Both the position numbers and the translations under genes were made by a program. The notes beneath the pieces are model-generated. The model made no database searches and was not told the DNA's origin. It was given only the letters and a program-made list of their open reading frames with translations. From contig NZ_WOFH01000002.1 in assembly GCF_009733595.1 (NCBI RefSeq), forward strand, positions 124,001 to 188,000: a stretch of DNA of 64,000 nt. Reading direction: 5' to 3'. This DNA is from Actinomadura litoris (lineage in GTDB: Bacteria; Actinomycetota; Actinomycetes; Streptosporangiales; Streptosporangiaceae). Shown here piece after piece: positions 27,618-36,184 of the stretch (positions are counted from its first letter, which is position 1; the number at the start of each line of letters is the position of its first letter).

Positions 27618-28676
27618 ATGCCGATCTTGCCCGGGCGGCTCGCCCACCACGTAGTCGCGCGCTCCTGGCGCGCGCCCGCGCTGGTGATGGCGGTGGCGCT
27701 GGTGACCGGCTGGCTGCTGATCGCCGTGTTCGAGGAGCCCGGCGCCAAGATCAAGAAGCCGCACGAGTACCTCTGGTACTTCTTCGTCAGCGGCACCACC
27801 ACCGGCTACGGGGACCTGTTCCCGACCTCCGCCGGCGGCCGGATCGGCGGCGCGATCGTGATCATGGCGGGGGCGACCGCCGGGCTCGTGCTGTTCGCCG
27901 AGCTGACGCTGTGGATGGCGAAGGGGAGGACGATGAGGGCCAACGGCCATGCACGGCTGTACCTGCGGCGGCACATCGTGACCGTCGGCTACGACCGTGA
28001 CGGCCTGCGCGCCATCATCGGGCAGCTGCACGGCGACCCCGAGTTCGCGGGCGCGAAGGTCGTCACGATCTTCTGGCCGGACGAGCTGGCCGGCGAGAAC
28101 CCCGACCCCGACCTGTACGACGTGGTCGCCTTCGACGGCACCGCGTTCGAGCGCGCCTGCCTGCACGAGGCCCGCACGGTCGTCGTGGTCGGCCACACCG
28201 ACGACGAGACCGTCCGGGTCATGCTCCAGGTGGTCGCCCACCTGCGGCGGCACGACGCCGCGGGCGTCCACCTGCTGGCGGGCGTGCACGACGGCGGCCG
28301 CCGCGCCGAGATCACCGAGGCGCTGGGCCTGATCGGCCCGGACATCGAACCCGTCGACATCGACGACCCCGCCGTCGTCGCCGTCGCCGTCCGCAACCCG
28401 GGCGTCGCGTCGATCTACCACAACCTGGCCAGCACGCTGGACGCGGACTCGACGCTCTACCGCCTCGACGTCCCCGAGGGCGCGGGGGAGTGGCCGCGCC
28501 TGGACCTGGCGATCGACTTCCTCAGGCGCGGCTGCACGCTGCTGGCGGTGGGCGAGTCCCACCGGCCGAACGCCCGGTTCCGGCTCGCGGCGCGGCCGGA
28601 CGAGACGGTCCGCGGCGGCCAGTCGCTCGCCGTCGTCGCCGAGTCCCGTCCCGAAATCCCCTGGCACGAACTCTGA
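27618..28676 (+). CDS. Potassium channel with RCK/TrkA-N-like domain
   Basis: 352 residues from the ATG at 27618. Two transmembrane helices (about 15-40 and 75-100) flank a pore loop with the K+ filter TTTGYGDLFP. The cytoplasmic remainder is RCK-like (HIVTVGYDRDGLRAIIGQLH, then DGTAFERACLHEARTVVVVG), but the Rossmann GxGxxG is degenerate (VGYDRDG), so nucleotide gating is doubtful. A second TrkA-C-like region ends the protein. Confidence 0.88.
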   Translation: MPILPGRLAHHVVARSWRAPALVMAVALVTGWLLIAVFEEPGAKIKKPHEYLWYFFVSGTTTGYGDLFPTSAGGRIGGAIVIMAGATAGLVLFAELTLWMAKGRTMRANGHARLYLRRHIVTVGYDRDGLRAIIGQLHGDPEFAGAKVVTIFWPDELAGENPDPDLYDVVAFDGTAFERACLHEARTVVVVGHTDDETVRVMLQVVAHLRRHDAAGVHLLAGVHDGGRRAEITEALGLIGPDIEPVDIDDPAVVAVAVRNPGVASIYHNLASTLDADSTLYRLDVPEGAGEWPRLDLAIDFLRRGCTLLAVGESHRPNARFRLAARPDETVRGGQSLAVVAESRPEIPWHEL

Positions 28677-28758
28677 CCACACCGGGCGTCACGGGCCTCG
28701 CGCACCCTTGACCTGCGTGGAAACTGGCTGCTAGCTTTTGCCGCATGCTGGAATAGCG

Positions 28759-28773
28759 TTCCGTATGACGGAA
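28759..28773. promoter_or_regulatory. Palindromic operator upstream of sugar ABC importer (IclR-type)
   Basis: TTCCGTATGACGGAA, a perfect 6-3-6 inverted repeat, 34 bp before the binding-protein start. Near-identical sites occur at 37163-37177 beside iclR and at 38162-38176 before the GH114 gene. An overlapping GGAA-n5-TTCC half extends it upstream. Confidence 0.75.
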
Positions 28774-28807
28774 AGTGCGGATGCGTGAGCTGACGGAGGG
28801 ATCCCCG

Positions 28808-30097
28808 TTGAAGAACCTCATGCCGATCGTCGCCGCGGTGCTCCTCGCGACCACCGCCGCTGCCTGCTCGTCCGGGGACGGGGACTCCGGAGGAGGCCCC
28901 GTCGAGCTCACGCTCTGGCACGGCCAGGACGACCTCGCGGCCAAGTCGATGGAGAAGCTGGTCGACTCGTTCAACAAGTCGCACCCGGGCATCAAGGTCA
29001 AGACCGACTCCGGCGGCGCGACGGCGGACACGATGCTGCCCAAGGTCACCGCGGCGTTCGCCGCCGGCACCTTCCCCGACGTCGCCTACATGTACGGCTC
29101 GTGGGGCGCGGCGCTCGCGCGGAGCCCGAAGGTGCCGAACCTGAAGAAGTACATCGGCGAGTCCGACCTCAACTGGGACGACTTCTGGCCGAACAGCCGG
29201 GCGACGGCGACGGTCAACGGAAAGGTGATCGGCTTCCCGTCCGCGGCCGACGACCTGACCGTCCTGTACAACAAGAAGCTGCTGGCCGACGCCGGCCTCA
29301 AACCGCCCTCGCCCACCTGGAGCTGGAACGACTTCCGGGAGATGGCGCGCAAGCTCACCAACGCCAAGGACAAGACCTACGGGACGACGTGGGCGGTCAG
29401 CGGCGGTGAGGAGACCACCTGGCTGCTGTGGCCGCTGCTGTGGCAGCACGGCGGGTCGATCCTCTCCAAAGACGAGAAGAAGGCCGCCTTCAACTCCCCG
29501 GCGGGCGTGCAGGCGCTCACCCTGGTCCAGCAGATGACGCTCCAGGACAAGTCGGTCTACGTGGACACGAGCCCGGCCGAGAAAGGGCAGAAGCTGTTCG
29601 AGTCGGGCCGCCTCGGGATGTTCCTGGCGGGCCCGTGGGTGCTGCCCGACGTCCAGGCCGCGAAGGTCGACTACGGGATCGCTCCGATGCCCGGGACGAA
29701 CGGCGACCACCAGACGGTCTCCGGCATGGACAACTGGGCCGTCTTCGACCACGGCTCGCGCCGGGTCAAGGCCGCCGTCGAGTTCCTCACCTGGCTCACC
29801 AAGCCCGAGCAGCAGCTCGTCTGGATGACCGACACCGGGTCGCTGCCGACCCGCAAGTCGATCACAAGCCTGCCGGGCTACAAGGAGTACGTGAAGAAGT
29901 ATCCGGGCGTGGACGTCGTCACCGAGAACCTCGCCAACGCCAAGCAGATCCGGCCGGTGATCTCCAAGTACCCGCGGGTGTCCGGGTTCGTCGCGCAGGC
30001 GATCGCCGCCGCGCTGCTCGGGAAATCCGACCCGCAGAGCGCGCTGAACGACGCCGCGAACAAGTCCGACGCGCTGCTGAAGGTGCCCGGCCAGTGA
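28808..30097 (+). CDS. ABC transporter sugar-binding lipoprotein
   Basis: 429 residues from a TTG at 28808 with GGAGGG 7 bp upstream; GTG/ATG codons at 28775 and 28781 lie against the operator and have poor ribosome sites. Lipobox TTAAACSSG gives a lipid-anchored Cys at about residue 20. The fold matches family 1 extracellular sugar-binding proteins (VELTLWHGQDDLAAKSMEKL; FPDVAYMYGSWG; GMFLAGPWVLPDV). Stop overlaps the first permease (GTGA). The ligand is probably an oligosaccharide from the alpha-galactosyl/galactosaminyl polymers acted on by the GH114 and GH4 enzymes encoded downstream; inference. Confidence 0.93.
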   Translation: MKNLMPIVAAVLLATTAAACSSGDGDSGGGPVELTLWHGQDDLAAKSMEKLVDSFNKSHPGIKVKTDSGGATADTMLPKVTAAFAAGTFPDVAYMYGSWGAALARSPKVPNLKKYIGESDLNWDDFWPNSRATATVNGKVIGFPSAADDLTVLYNKKLLADAGLKPPSPTWSWNDFREMARKLTNAKDKTYGTTWAVSGGEETTWLLWPLLWQHGGSILSKDEKKAAFNSPAGVQALTLVQQMTLQDKSVYVDTSPAEKGQKLFESGRLGMFLAGPWVLPDVQAAKVDYGIAPMPGTNGDHQTVSGMDNWAVFDHGSRRVKAAVEFLTWLTKPEQQLVWMTDTGSLPTRKSITSLPGYKEYVKKYPGVDVVTENLANAKQIRPVISKYPRVSGFVAQAIAAALLGKSDPQSALNDAANKSDALLKVPGQ

Positions 30098-31047
30098 GCG
30101 CGGCCGTCGTCGCGAAGAAGACCGAGCGGCGCGACCCGCCGGGCCGGGCGCCGCGGCGGCGCGGCCGGGGCGGCCGGCGCGGCCTGGCCGACCAGGCCAC
30201 GGGCTGGTCGTTCGCCGGGCCGTCCACGCTGCTCGTCCTCGGGTTCTCGCTGCTGCCGATGGGCTGGGCGCTGCGGCTGTCGATGACCGACTCCGACCTC
30301 GTCACCGAGGGGCAGGGCGTCGGGCTCGACAACTACCGGACGCTCGCCGACGACCCGGTCTTCTGGAAGTCGATCCGCAACACGCTGGAGCTCACCGCCC
30401 TGTACATCCCGGCGTCGCTGCTGCTCGGGCTCGTCGTCGCGCTGCTGCTGAACAAGCCGATCCGGGGCATCGCGTTCTACCGGGCGTGCTTCCTCGTCCC
30501 GTTCGTCGCCTCCGCCGCCGCCGAGGGCCTGCTGATGGCCTTCGTGTTCGACAAGGACTTCGGCGCGGTCAACGGCCTGATCACGAGGGCGGGGCTGCCC
30601 GCGCAGGGGTTCCTGGACGACCCGTCCCAGGCGATGTTCGTGATCACCGGGATCTTCGTCTGGACGCAGTTCGGGTTCAACGTCGTGATCTACCTGGCGG
30701 CGCTCCAGGACATCTCGCCGGAGGTGCTGGAGGCCGCCGCGATCGACGGCGCCGGACGCTGGCGGACGTTCCGGCACATCATCATCCCCTCCGTCCGGCC
30801 GATCTCGCTGTTCCTCGCCGTCTGGGGGCTGATCGACTGCCTCCAGTTCTTCGACCTGCTGCTGACCTCGACCAAGGGCGGGCCGGTCAACTCCACGATC
30901 ACGATCGTCTACTACGTCTGGCAGCTCGCCTTCGAGTACTTCACCGCGGGCTACGGCGCGGCGGTCGCCTACGCGCTGTTCGCGGGCAGCCTGGTCGCCA
31001 TCGTCATCGGCCTGCTGTTCGGACGCCGGAAGGGGTTCCTGCTGTGA
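30094..31047 (+). CDS. ABC sugar transporter permease (MalF-like)
   Basis: 317 residues from GTG 30094. Six transmembrane helices after a basic N-terminus (RAPRRRGRGGRRG); the EAA loop is LEAAAIDGAGRWRTFRHIII. Pairs with the next permease to form the membrane pore. No ATPase gene is present, which is normal for actinomycetes where one MsiK-type ATPase serves several importers. Confidence 0.94.
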   Translation: MSAAVVAKKTERRDPPGRAPRRRGRGGRRGLADQATGWSFAGPSTLLVLGFSLLPMGWALRLSMTDSDLVTEGQGVGLDNYRTLADDPVFWKSIRNTLELTALYIPASLLLGLVVALLLNKPIRGIAFYRACFLVPFVASAAAEGLLMAFVFDKDFGAVNGLITRAGLPAQGFLDDPSQAMFVITGIFVWTQFGFNVVIYLAALQDISPEVLEAAAIDGAGRWRTFRHIIIPSVRPISLFLAVWGLIDCLQFFDLLLTSTKGGPVNSTITIVYYVWQLAFEYFTAGYGAAVAYALFAGSLVAIVIGLLFGRRKGFLL

Positions 31048-31066
31048 ACGAGATGAAGGGGCGCCG

Positions 31067-31930
31067 ATGACCGCGACGCCCGCGGGCACCGCCCCGACCG
31101 GCAAGCCGGGGGCGCGGCGCTGGAAGATGCCCGACGCGCGGCACCTCGTGCTGGCGCCGCTGTCGATCCTGATGGTGCTGCCGTTCGTCTACATGCTGGG
31201 CGCGTCCGTCATGACCCGGGCGCAGATCAACCGGTACCCGCCGCCGCTGTACCCGCCGGGCGTTGACCTGTCGGGTTACCAGGAGCTGCTGTCGGACTCG
31301 CAGTTCCCGCGCTGGTTCCTCAACAGCGTGCTCGTCTCGGCCGCGATCGTGCTCTCGCAGGTCGTGCTGTGCAGCATGGCGGGCTACGCGTTCGCCCGGC
31401 TGCGCTTCTCCGGACGCAAGGTCGCGCTGGTCCTGGTCATCGCGACGACGCTGATCCCGTTCCAGCTCACCGTGATCCCGACCTTCCTGATCTTCCACCG
31501 GCTGCACCTGATCAACACGCTCGCCGCGCTGATCGTGCCGCAGCTCGCGTCGGCGCTCGGGGTGTACCTGATGACCTCGTTCTTCCAGAACTTCCCGCGC
31601 GAGCTGGAGGAGGCGGCCCGGATCGACGGCTGCTCCCGGTTCGGGGTGTTCTTCCGGGTCGTGCTGCCGGTCGCGCGGCCGGCCCTCGCGGCGCTCGCGG
31701 TGATCACGTTCATCTACGCCTGGAACGATCTGTTCTGGCCGCTGGTGGCGATCTCCTCCGAGGACAAGTACACGGTGCAGGCGGGCCTCGCCACCTTCCA
31801 GGGGCAGCACCGCGCGGACTGGCCGAAGATCATGGCCGGGACGGTGCTCACCACCGTCCCCGTGCTGGCCGTGTTCATCATCGGGCAGCGCCGCTTCGTG
31901 CAGGCGCTGGCGGGCGCGGTCAAGGGGTAG
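31067..31930 (+). CDS. ABC sugar transporter permease (MalG-like)
   Basis: 287 residues, six transmembrane helices, EAA loop LEEAARIDGCSRFGVFFRVV. Follows the MalF-like gene by 19 bp, with the ribosome site GAAGGGGCG overlapping a short gap. Ends the importer operon; a tandem-repeat array and hairpin follow. Confidence 0.94.
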   Translation: MTATPAGTAPTGKPGARRWKMPDARHLVLAPLSILMVLPFVYMLGASVMTRAQINRYPPPLYPPGVDLSGYQELLSDSQFPRWFLNSVLVSAAIVLSQVVLCSMAGYAFARLRFSGRKVALVLVIATTLIPFQLTVIPTFLIFHRLHLINTLAALIVPQLASALGVYLMTSFFQNFPRELEEAARIDGCSRFGVFFRVVLPVARPALAALAVITFIYAWNDLFWPLVAISSEDKYTVQAGLATFQGQHRADWPKIMAGTVLTTVPVLAVFIIGQRRFVQALAGAVKG

Positions 31931-31941
31931 GCCGTACACGG

Positions 31942-31985
31942 CGAGGCGAAAACGAGCCGAAAACGAGCCGAAAGCGAGGCGAAAG
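31942..31985 (+). repeat. Four tandem 11-bp repeats after the importer operon
   Basis: CGAGGCGAAAA, CGAGCCGAAAA, CGAGCCGAAAG and CGAGGCGAAAG in direct succession, starting 11 bp after the permease stop and ending at the terminator hairpin. Unlike the surrounding GC-rich sequence, each unit ends in an A-run. Confidence 0.75.
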
Positions 31986-31990
31986 GCCCC

Positions 31991-32021
31991 GGGCGCCCGC
32001 TCCTCCGTCAGGCGGGCGCCC
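31991..32021. terminator. Bidirectional hairpin between importer and amidohydrolase genes
   Basis: 10-bp perfect stem GGGCGCCCGC with an 11-nt loop, flanked by further partial pairing (GGCCCC and AGGGCC). Sits 61 bp after the permease stop and 11 bp from the stop of the converging amidohydrolase gene. Confidence 0.65.
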
Positions 32022-32031
32022 AGGGCCCTTC

Positions 32032-33051
32032 TCAGAGGCCCAGGACGCGGGCGGCGTTGGACGCGTAGACGCGCGCCAGAACGTCCTCGGGCAGGCCGAG
32101 GCCGCTGATGCGCCAGCGGCCCATCAGCGGCGGGTCGTCGTCGGAGTGCGGGAAGTGCTCGTCCAGCGTCTCCAGGAACCGGAAGTGGGTCGCGTAGAGG
32201 TCGGCGGACGGCGGGAACTCGTCGGTGCCGAACAGCACCCGGTCGGGGAAGCGCAGGATGAGGTCGCGGGTCGCCCGCGGCTGCCGCCCGAGTTCGGCGA
32301 TGCGGGCGGCGATGTCGATGTTCAGGTTGGGGTAGGCGGCGAGCATGCGGCCGACGCGTCCGAGGTCCTCGGCCTGGCAGCCCGCGTGGACGGCGACGAA
32401 GGTCGTCCGCGGGTGCGCGGCGACCAGCGCCTCCAGCGAGTCCATGAGCCAGTCGAAGCGGGGGAAGCGCTCCTCGTCGGCGAACGACCAGTCGGGGTGG
32501 GCGAGCAGCTGCTCGTACCGCTCGTTGCGCTCGTCGATCGGGTCGAAGAACGCGATCGGGTCGGCGGTGTGGATCCAGACGGGCACACCGAGGTCGGCGG
32601 CGGCGTCCCACAGCTCCCCGAGCCGCGGGTCGTCGGGCAGGACGAGCCGGCCCGAGTCGTCCCGGATGTGCAGGCCGAGGTCCTTCCAGACCTTCAGCCC
32701 GCGCGCGCCCGCCGCCACCGACTTGCGCAGGCTCTCCGCCAGGGCGCCCGGACGCCCGAGCCGCGTCCAGTCGACGTGGCAGAACGTCAGGAAGCGGTCC
32801 GGGTACGCGCGGTCGTAGCGGTCGAGGTTGGCCTCCAGTTCGGCGTCCCAGCGGCCGTCGAGGTTGACGATCGTCTCGACCCCGCACGCGTCCATCAGCG
32901 CGAGCAGGGACTTCACGTCCGGGATCGTCCAGTCGCCGGTCAGCCACCGGCCGAGATGGTTGTGCGCGTCGATCGCCGGCACCGCCGCCCGGGGGACGTG
33001 CGACTCCTCGACCCGCAACCGCGTCCGGGGCCGGTACTCGCTCAGCTCCAT
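32032..33051 (-). CDS. Amidohydrolase-family TIM-barrel hydrolase (lactonase-like)
   Basis: 339 residues from ATG 33051. Metal-site motifs: AIDAHNHLGRW (HxH on strand 1), WIHTADP, VAVHAGCQAEDLG and FGTDEFPPSADL, typical of the amidohydrolase_2 family (COG2159 type), which includes sugar-acid lactonases and decarboxylases. Its place after GH4, SDR, lactonase-like and dehydrogenase genes suggests hydrolysis of a sugar lactone. Its leader holds a repeated ribosome-site sequence (33066-33121), and a strong hairpin separates it from GH4, so it may have its own promoter or be read through. Confidence 0.82.
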   Translation of the reverse strand: MELSEYRPRTRLRVEESHVPRAAVPAIDAHNHLGRWLTGDWTIPDVKSLLALMDACGVETIVNLDGRWDAELEANLDRYDRAYPDRFLTFCHVDWTRLGRPGALAESLRKSVAAGARGLKVWKDLGLHIRDDSGRLVLPDDPRLGELWDAAADLGVPVWIHTADPIAFFDPIDERNERYEQLLAHPDWSFADEERFPRFDWLMDSLEALVAAHPRTTFVAVHAGCQAEDLGRVGRMLAAYPNLNIDIAARIAELGRQPRATRDLILRFPDRVLFGTDEFPPSADLYATHFRFLETLDEHFPHSDDDPPLMGRWRISGLGLPEDVLARVYASNAARVLGL

Positions 33052-33065
33052 GCTCCACCTCCGTG

Positions 33066-33121
33066 AAAGGGCTCCGTGCAAAGGGCTCCGTGCAACAAAC
33101 TCCGTGCGACAAGCTCGATGC
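33066..33121 (-). repeat. Four tandem 14-bp repeats in the leader of the amidohydrolase gene
   Basis: Units 33066-33079 and 33080-33093 are identical, and 33094-33107 and 33108-33121 are diverged. On the coding strand the first three contain GCACGGAG, the same core as the gene's real ribosome site (CACGGAGGTGGAGC before ATG 33051). The array therefore repeats a Shine-Dalgarno-like sequence. Confidence 0.75.
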
Positions 33122-33130
33122 GAAAAGGGC

Positions 33131-33173
33131 GGCGGGCCGCCGCCATGAACGGCGTCCATGGCGGCGGCCCGCC
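33131..33173 (-). terminator. Strong hairpin downstream of GH4 gene
   Basis: Perfect 17-bp stem (GGCGGGCCGCCGCCATG and complement) with a 9-nt loop, 24 bp after the GH4 stop and upstream of the amidohydrolase leader. Could terminate or attenuate the upstream operon. Confidence 0.7.
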
Positions 33174-33197
33174 ACGGGCCTTGCGAAACTCCGTCGG

Positions 33198-34490
33198 TCA
33201 GCGGCGGATGCCCTCGGGGAGGGAGTCGCCGTGGGCGTCGATCATGTCCTCCACCAGGTCGTGGATCTGGGGGAGGGTCAGGGTCGCGGCGGTGTTCGGG
33301 TCGAGCGCCGCCGCCTGGTGGACGTGGTCGCGCCGCCCCTCCAGCGCGGCCCGGACGGTCAGGTCCCCGACGTTCAGGAACGTGCGGTTGAGGGCGGCGA
33401 GCTGCGGCGGCATCGCGCCGATCCGGGTCGGGTTCACCCCCGAGCGGTCCACGACGCAGGGCACCTCCACGCAGGCGTCCGGCGGGAGGTTGGAGATCAG
33501 GCCGTCGTTGCAGACGTTGCCGTGCACGATCCGCCGGGTGCCGGTCTCGATCGAGTGGATGATCTCCGAGGCCAGCTCCGACATCGGCTCGACCTCCACG
33601 CCCTCGCCCGCGGCGAGGCGGCGGCGCGTCTCGGCGTAGGAGTCGAGGTTCTCCCGCGACCACTCCAGGTAGGCGCCGATCTGCACGCCGAAGTGCTCGA
33701 CCTGGTCGTCGTGGCGCAGGAACCAGGGCAGGTACTCCGAGCCGTGCACCGAGGACTCGGTCGGGAAGTGCCCGAAGCGCGTGAACACCTCCGCGCGGAC
33801 CGTCGCCCGCAGCTTCGGGTCGGCCTCGACGACCTCGGCGAGCCGCGGGTAAAGGTCCCGGCCCTCGTGCTCGAACTTCAGCACGAACGCCTGGTGGTTG
33901 ACGCCGGCGGTGACGAACCCGACCTCGTCGACCGGGACGCCGACGAGGTTCGCGAGCCGCTCCTGCGTGTCGCGGACGGAGTGGCAGATGCCCACCACGT
34001 TCTTGAACGGCGTCCCGTCCCAGACCGAGCGCGGGATCATCGTCATCGGGTTGGTGTAGTTGAGCAGCAGCGCGTCCGGCGCCAGCTCGGCGAGGTCGTT
34101 ACCCAACGCGACCATCACCGGGATCGTGCGCAGCGCGCGGAAGATCCCGCCGATCCCGAGCGTGTCGGCGATCGTCTGCCGGACGCCGTGCCGGGCCGGC
34201 ACCTCAAAGTCGATCTTGGTCGCCTCGAACCCGCCGACCGCGATCTCGTTGATCACGTAGTCGGCGCCGTCCACGGCCGCGCGCCGGTCGGTGTGCGCCT
34301 CGACCTTGGCGGGCAGCCCGAGGTGGGCCACCATCCAGTTCGCCATCGTCTCGGCCGTGCCGAGCCGCTCGGCGTCGATGTCGTGCAGGACGAGCGTGGA
34401 CGCGCCGAGCCCGGGCAGCGTGAGGATGTCCGACAGGACGTTCTTGGTGAACTCGACGCTTCCCGCGCCGATGAAGACGATGCGTGCCAT
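33198..34490 (-). CDS. Glycoside hydrolase family 4, alpha-galactosidase-like
   Basis: 430 residues. GH4 enzymes need NAD+ and a divalent metal and work by oxidation-elimination. Dinucleotide motif IVFIGAGSVEFTKN at the start, LLNYTNPM in the middle, and the specificity loop GICHSV, which in GH4 marks the MelA alpha-galactosidase group; VTAGVNHQAFVLKFEHEG holds a metal-binding His. No signal peptide, so it acts on imported oligosaccharides. Second to last gene of the minus-strand catabolic set started at 37120. Confidence 0.92.
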   Translation of the reverse strand: MARIVFIGAGSVEFTKNVLSDILTLPGLGASTLVLHDIDAERLGTAETMANWMVAHLGLPAKVEAHTDRRAAVDGADYVINEIAVGGFEATKIDFEVPARHGVRQTIADTLGIGGIFRALRTIPVMVALGNDLAELAPDALLLNYTNPMTMIPRSVWDGTPFKNVVGICHSVRDTQERLANLVGVPVDEVGFVTAGVNHQAFVLKFEHEGRDLYPRLAEVVEADPKLRATVRAEVFTRFGHFPTESSVHGSEYLPWFLRHDDQVEHFGVQIGAYLEWSRENLDSYAETRRRLAAGEGVEVEPMSELASEIIHSIETGTRRIVHGNVCNDGLISNLPPDACVEVPCVVDRSGVNPTRIGAMPPQLAALNRTFLNVGDLTVRAALEGRRDHVHQAAALDPNTAATLTLPQIHDLVEDMIDAHGDSLPEGIRR

Positions 34491-34511
34491 GGTGTCCCTT
34501 ACCGGTGTCCC

Positions 34512-35276
34512 TTACATGATCGCGAGTTGGCCGCCGTCGATGACCAGTTCGGCTCCGTGCACGAACGAGGCGTCGTCGGAGGCGAGGAAGGCGTAGGCGG
34601 CGGCGACCTCGGCGGCCTGCCCGGCGCGTCCGAGGGGAATGTGGTCGCGCTGGTAGGCGGCGACGAAGTCCGGGCCGAGGTCGGCCTCGATCCCGGCGTT
34701 GAGCGGGGTGCTGATGTAGCCGGGGCAGACGGCGTTGACGCGGATGCCGTGCCGCCCGAGCTCCACCGCCATGGTCTTGGTCAGCAGCAGCACCCCGCCC
34801 TTGGACGCGTTGTAGTGCGCGTAGTCCTCCTCGCCCCCGAGGCCGTTGGTGGAGGACATGTTGACGATCGAGCCGCGCGTCCCCGCGCGCACCATGAGCC
34901 GGCTCACCGCCTGCCCGACCAGGAACATGCCGCGCAGGTTGACGGCCATGATCGTGTCCCAGTGCTCGGGGGTGATCTCCAGGAACGGCTCGCGCCAGCC
35001 CGTCCCGGCGTTGTTGATCAGCACGTCGACGCCGCCGAGCGCGGCGGTCGCCTCGGCGACCAGCCGCTCGACGTCGTCCTCGTGGCTGACGTCGCAGGTC
35101 GTCCCGCTGATCTTGCCGAGCGGGGACAGGGCGGCGACGACGTCCTCCACCCGGTCGAGGCCGCAGACGAACACCCGCGCGCCCTCCTCCAGGAACCGCC
35201 GCGCGGCGGCCTCCCCGATCCCGCTGGTGCCCCCCGAGATCAGGACGTTCTTTCCGGACAGCCCGCGCATCGTCAT
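34512..35276 (-). CDS. Short-chain dehydrogenase/reductase
   Basis: 254 residues. Cofactor motif SGGTSGIGEAAA, LINNAGTGW, catalytic Ser in VNMSSTNG, and YNASKGG for Tyr/Lys; the C-terminus VHGAELVIDGGQ is classical SDR. An Arg/Asp pattern after the second strand does not settle NAD versus NADP. In this operon it probably oxidises a free sugar to a lactone or a keto-deoxy acid; inference from neighbours. Confidence 0.9.
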   Translation of the reverse strand: MTMRGLSGKNVLISGGTSGIGEAAARRFLEEGARVFVCGLDRVEDVVAALSPLGKISGTTCDVSHEDDVERLVAEATAALGGVDVLINNAGTGWREPFLEITPEHWDTIMAVNLRGMFLVGQAVSRLMVRAGTRGSIVNMSSTNGLGGEEDYAHYNASKGGVLLLTKTMAVELGRHGIRVNAVCPGYISTPLNAGIEADLGPDFVAAYQRDHIPLGRAGQAAEVAAAYAFLASDDASFVHGAELVIDGGQLAIM

Positions 35277-35307
35277 GCCCCTCCCCGCTCCGACCCCGGA
35301 TGCCTGT

Positions 35308-36156
35308 TCATATGCCGAGCACGACCGGGCGGCCGACCTTCGGCACGAGGTACTCCTGGTCGGGGAACCCCCGGTCCAGGACGTCGACGAACGTCGTCAC
35401 CGACTCGGCGTTGACCGCGAACAGGTCGTGGTGGCTCGGCAGCAGCCAGCGCGCGTCGGCGCCGGCGGCCAGGTGCGCGGCCTCCCGGACGGTCAGGTTG
35501 CCGACGATCCCCAGCTCCTCGCGGATCCGGTCGCGGCCGTTGACCGGCAGCAGCGCGACCCGGGGCCGCAGGCCCGCGAGCGCCCGGTCGATCTCGGGGT
35601 GCAGGACGGTGTCGCCCGCGTGGTAGACGGTCACGCCCGGGTCGAGTTCGACGACGTAGCCGAGGAAGCGGTGCGCGCCGTCCTGCACCATCACGTCGTA
35701 GCAGAGCGGCCCGGTGTACTCGGGGGAGTGCGCCGCCGGGACGGGATGGACGCGGACGCCCGCGACCTCCAGCGGCTCGCCCGCCAGCGCCGGGACGAAC
35801 CGCGCGCCGAGCGCCTCCGCGTCCGGCCGCAGGACGGGCGGCGCCACCACCGTGAACGGGCGGCGCGCGAGCGCGGGGCCGAGCGTGTGCGGGTCGAAGT
35901 GGTCGGCGTGCTCGTGGGTGACGAGCACGACGTCGGCGTCCAGCTCGGCGGGGCCGAACGGCGGCGGGAACCGGCGGGCCCAGCGTCCGGGCGGGCCGAA
36001 CTCCGAGTCGGCGGCCAGCCGGTCCGACAGGTAGGGGTCGACGGCGACGACCGTGCCGTTCGCGCCCTTCAGCAGGAACCCGGCCTGCCCGAGCGCGCAG
36101 ACGCCGACCATCCCGGGCGGGACGGCCAGCTCCCGGAAGCCCTCACTGATCCCCAT
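35308..36156 (-). CDS. Metallo-beta-lactamase-fold hydrolase, UlaG-like
   Basis: 282 residues. Metal-site motifs: LVTHEHADHFDPHT, AAHSPEYTG, VYHAGDT and LPSHHDLF. It resembles the UlaG (L-ascorbate-6-phosphate lactonase) branch of the fold, including a long N-terminal substrate region (VDPYLSDRLA). Lactonase activity on a sugar lactone would fit the operon. It lies 31 bp upstream of the SDR gene. Confidence 0.87.
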   Translation of the reverse strand: MGISEGFRELAVPPGMVGVCALGQAGFLLKGANGTVVAVDPYLSDRLAADSEFGPPGRWARRFPPPFGPAELDADVVLVTHEHADHFDPHTLGPALARRPFTVVAPPVLRPDAEALGARFVPALAGEPLEVAGVRVHPVPAAHSPEYTGPLCYDVMVQDGAHRFLGYVVELDPGVTVYHAGDTVLHPEIDRALAGLRPRVALLPVNGRDRIREELGIVGNLTVREAAHLAAGADARWLLPSHHDLFAVNAESVTTFVDVLDRGFPDQEYLVPKVGRPVVLGI

Positions 36157-36184
36157 CGACGACTCCTCTTCTGCTACTGGCCGG

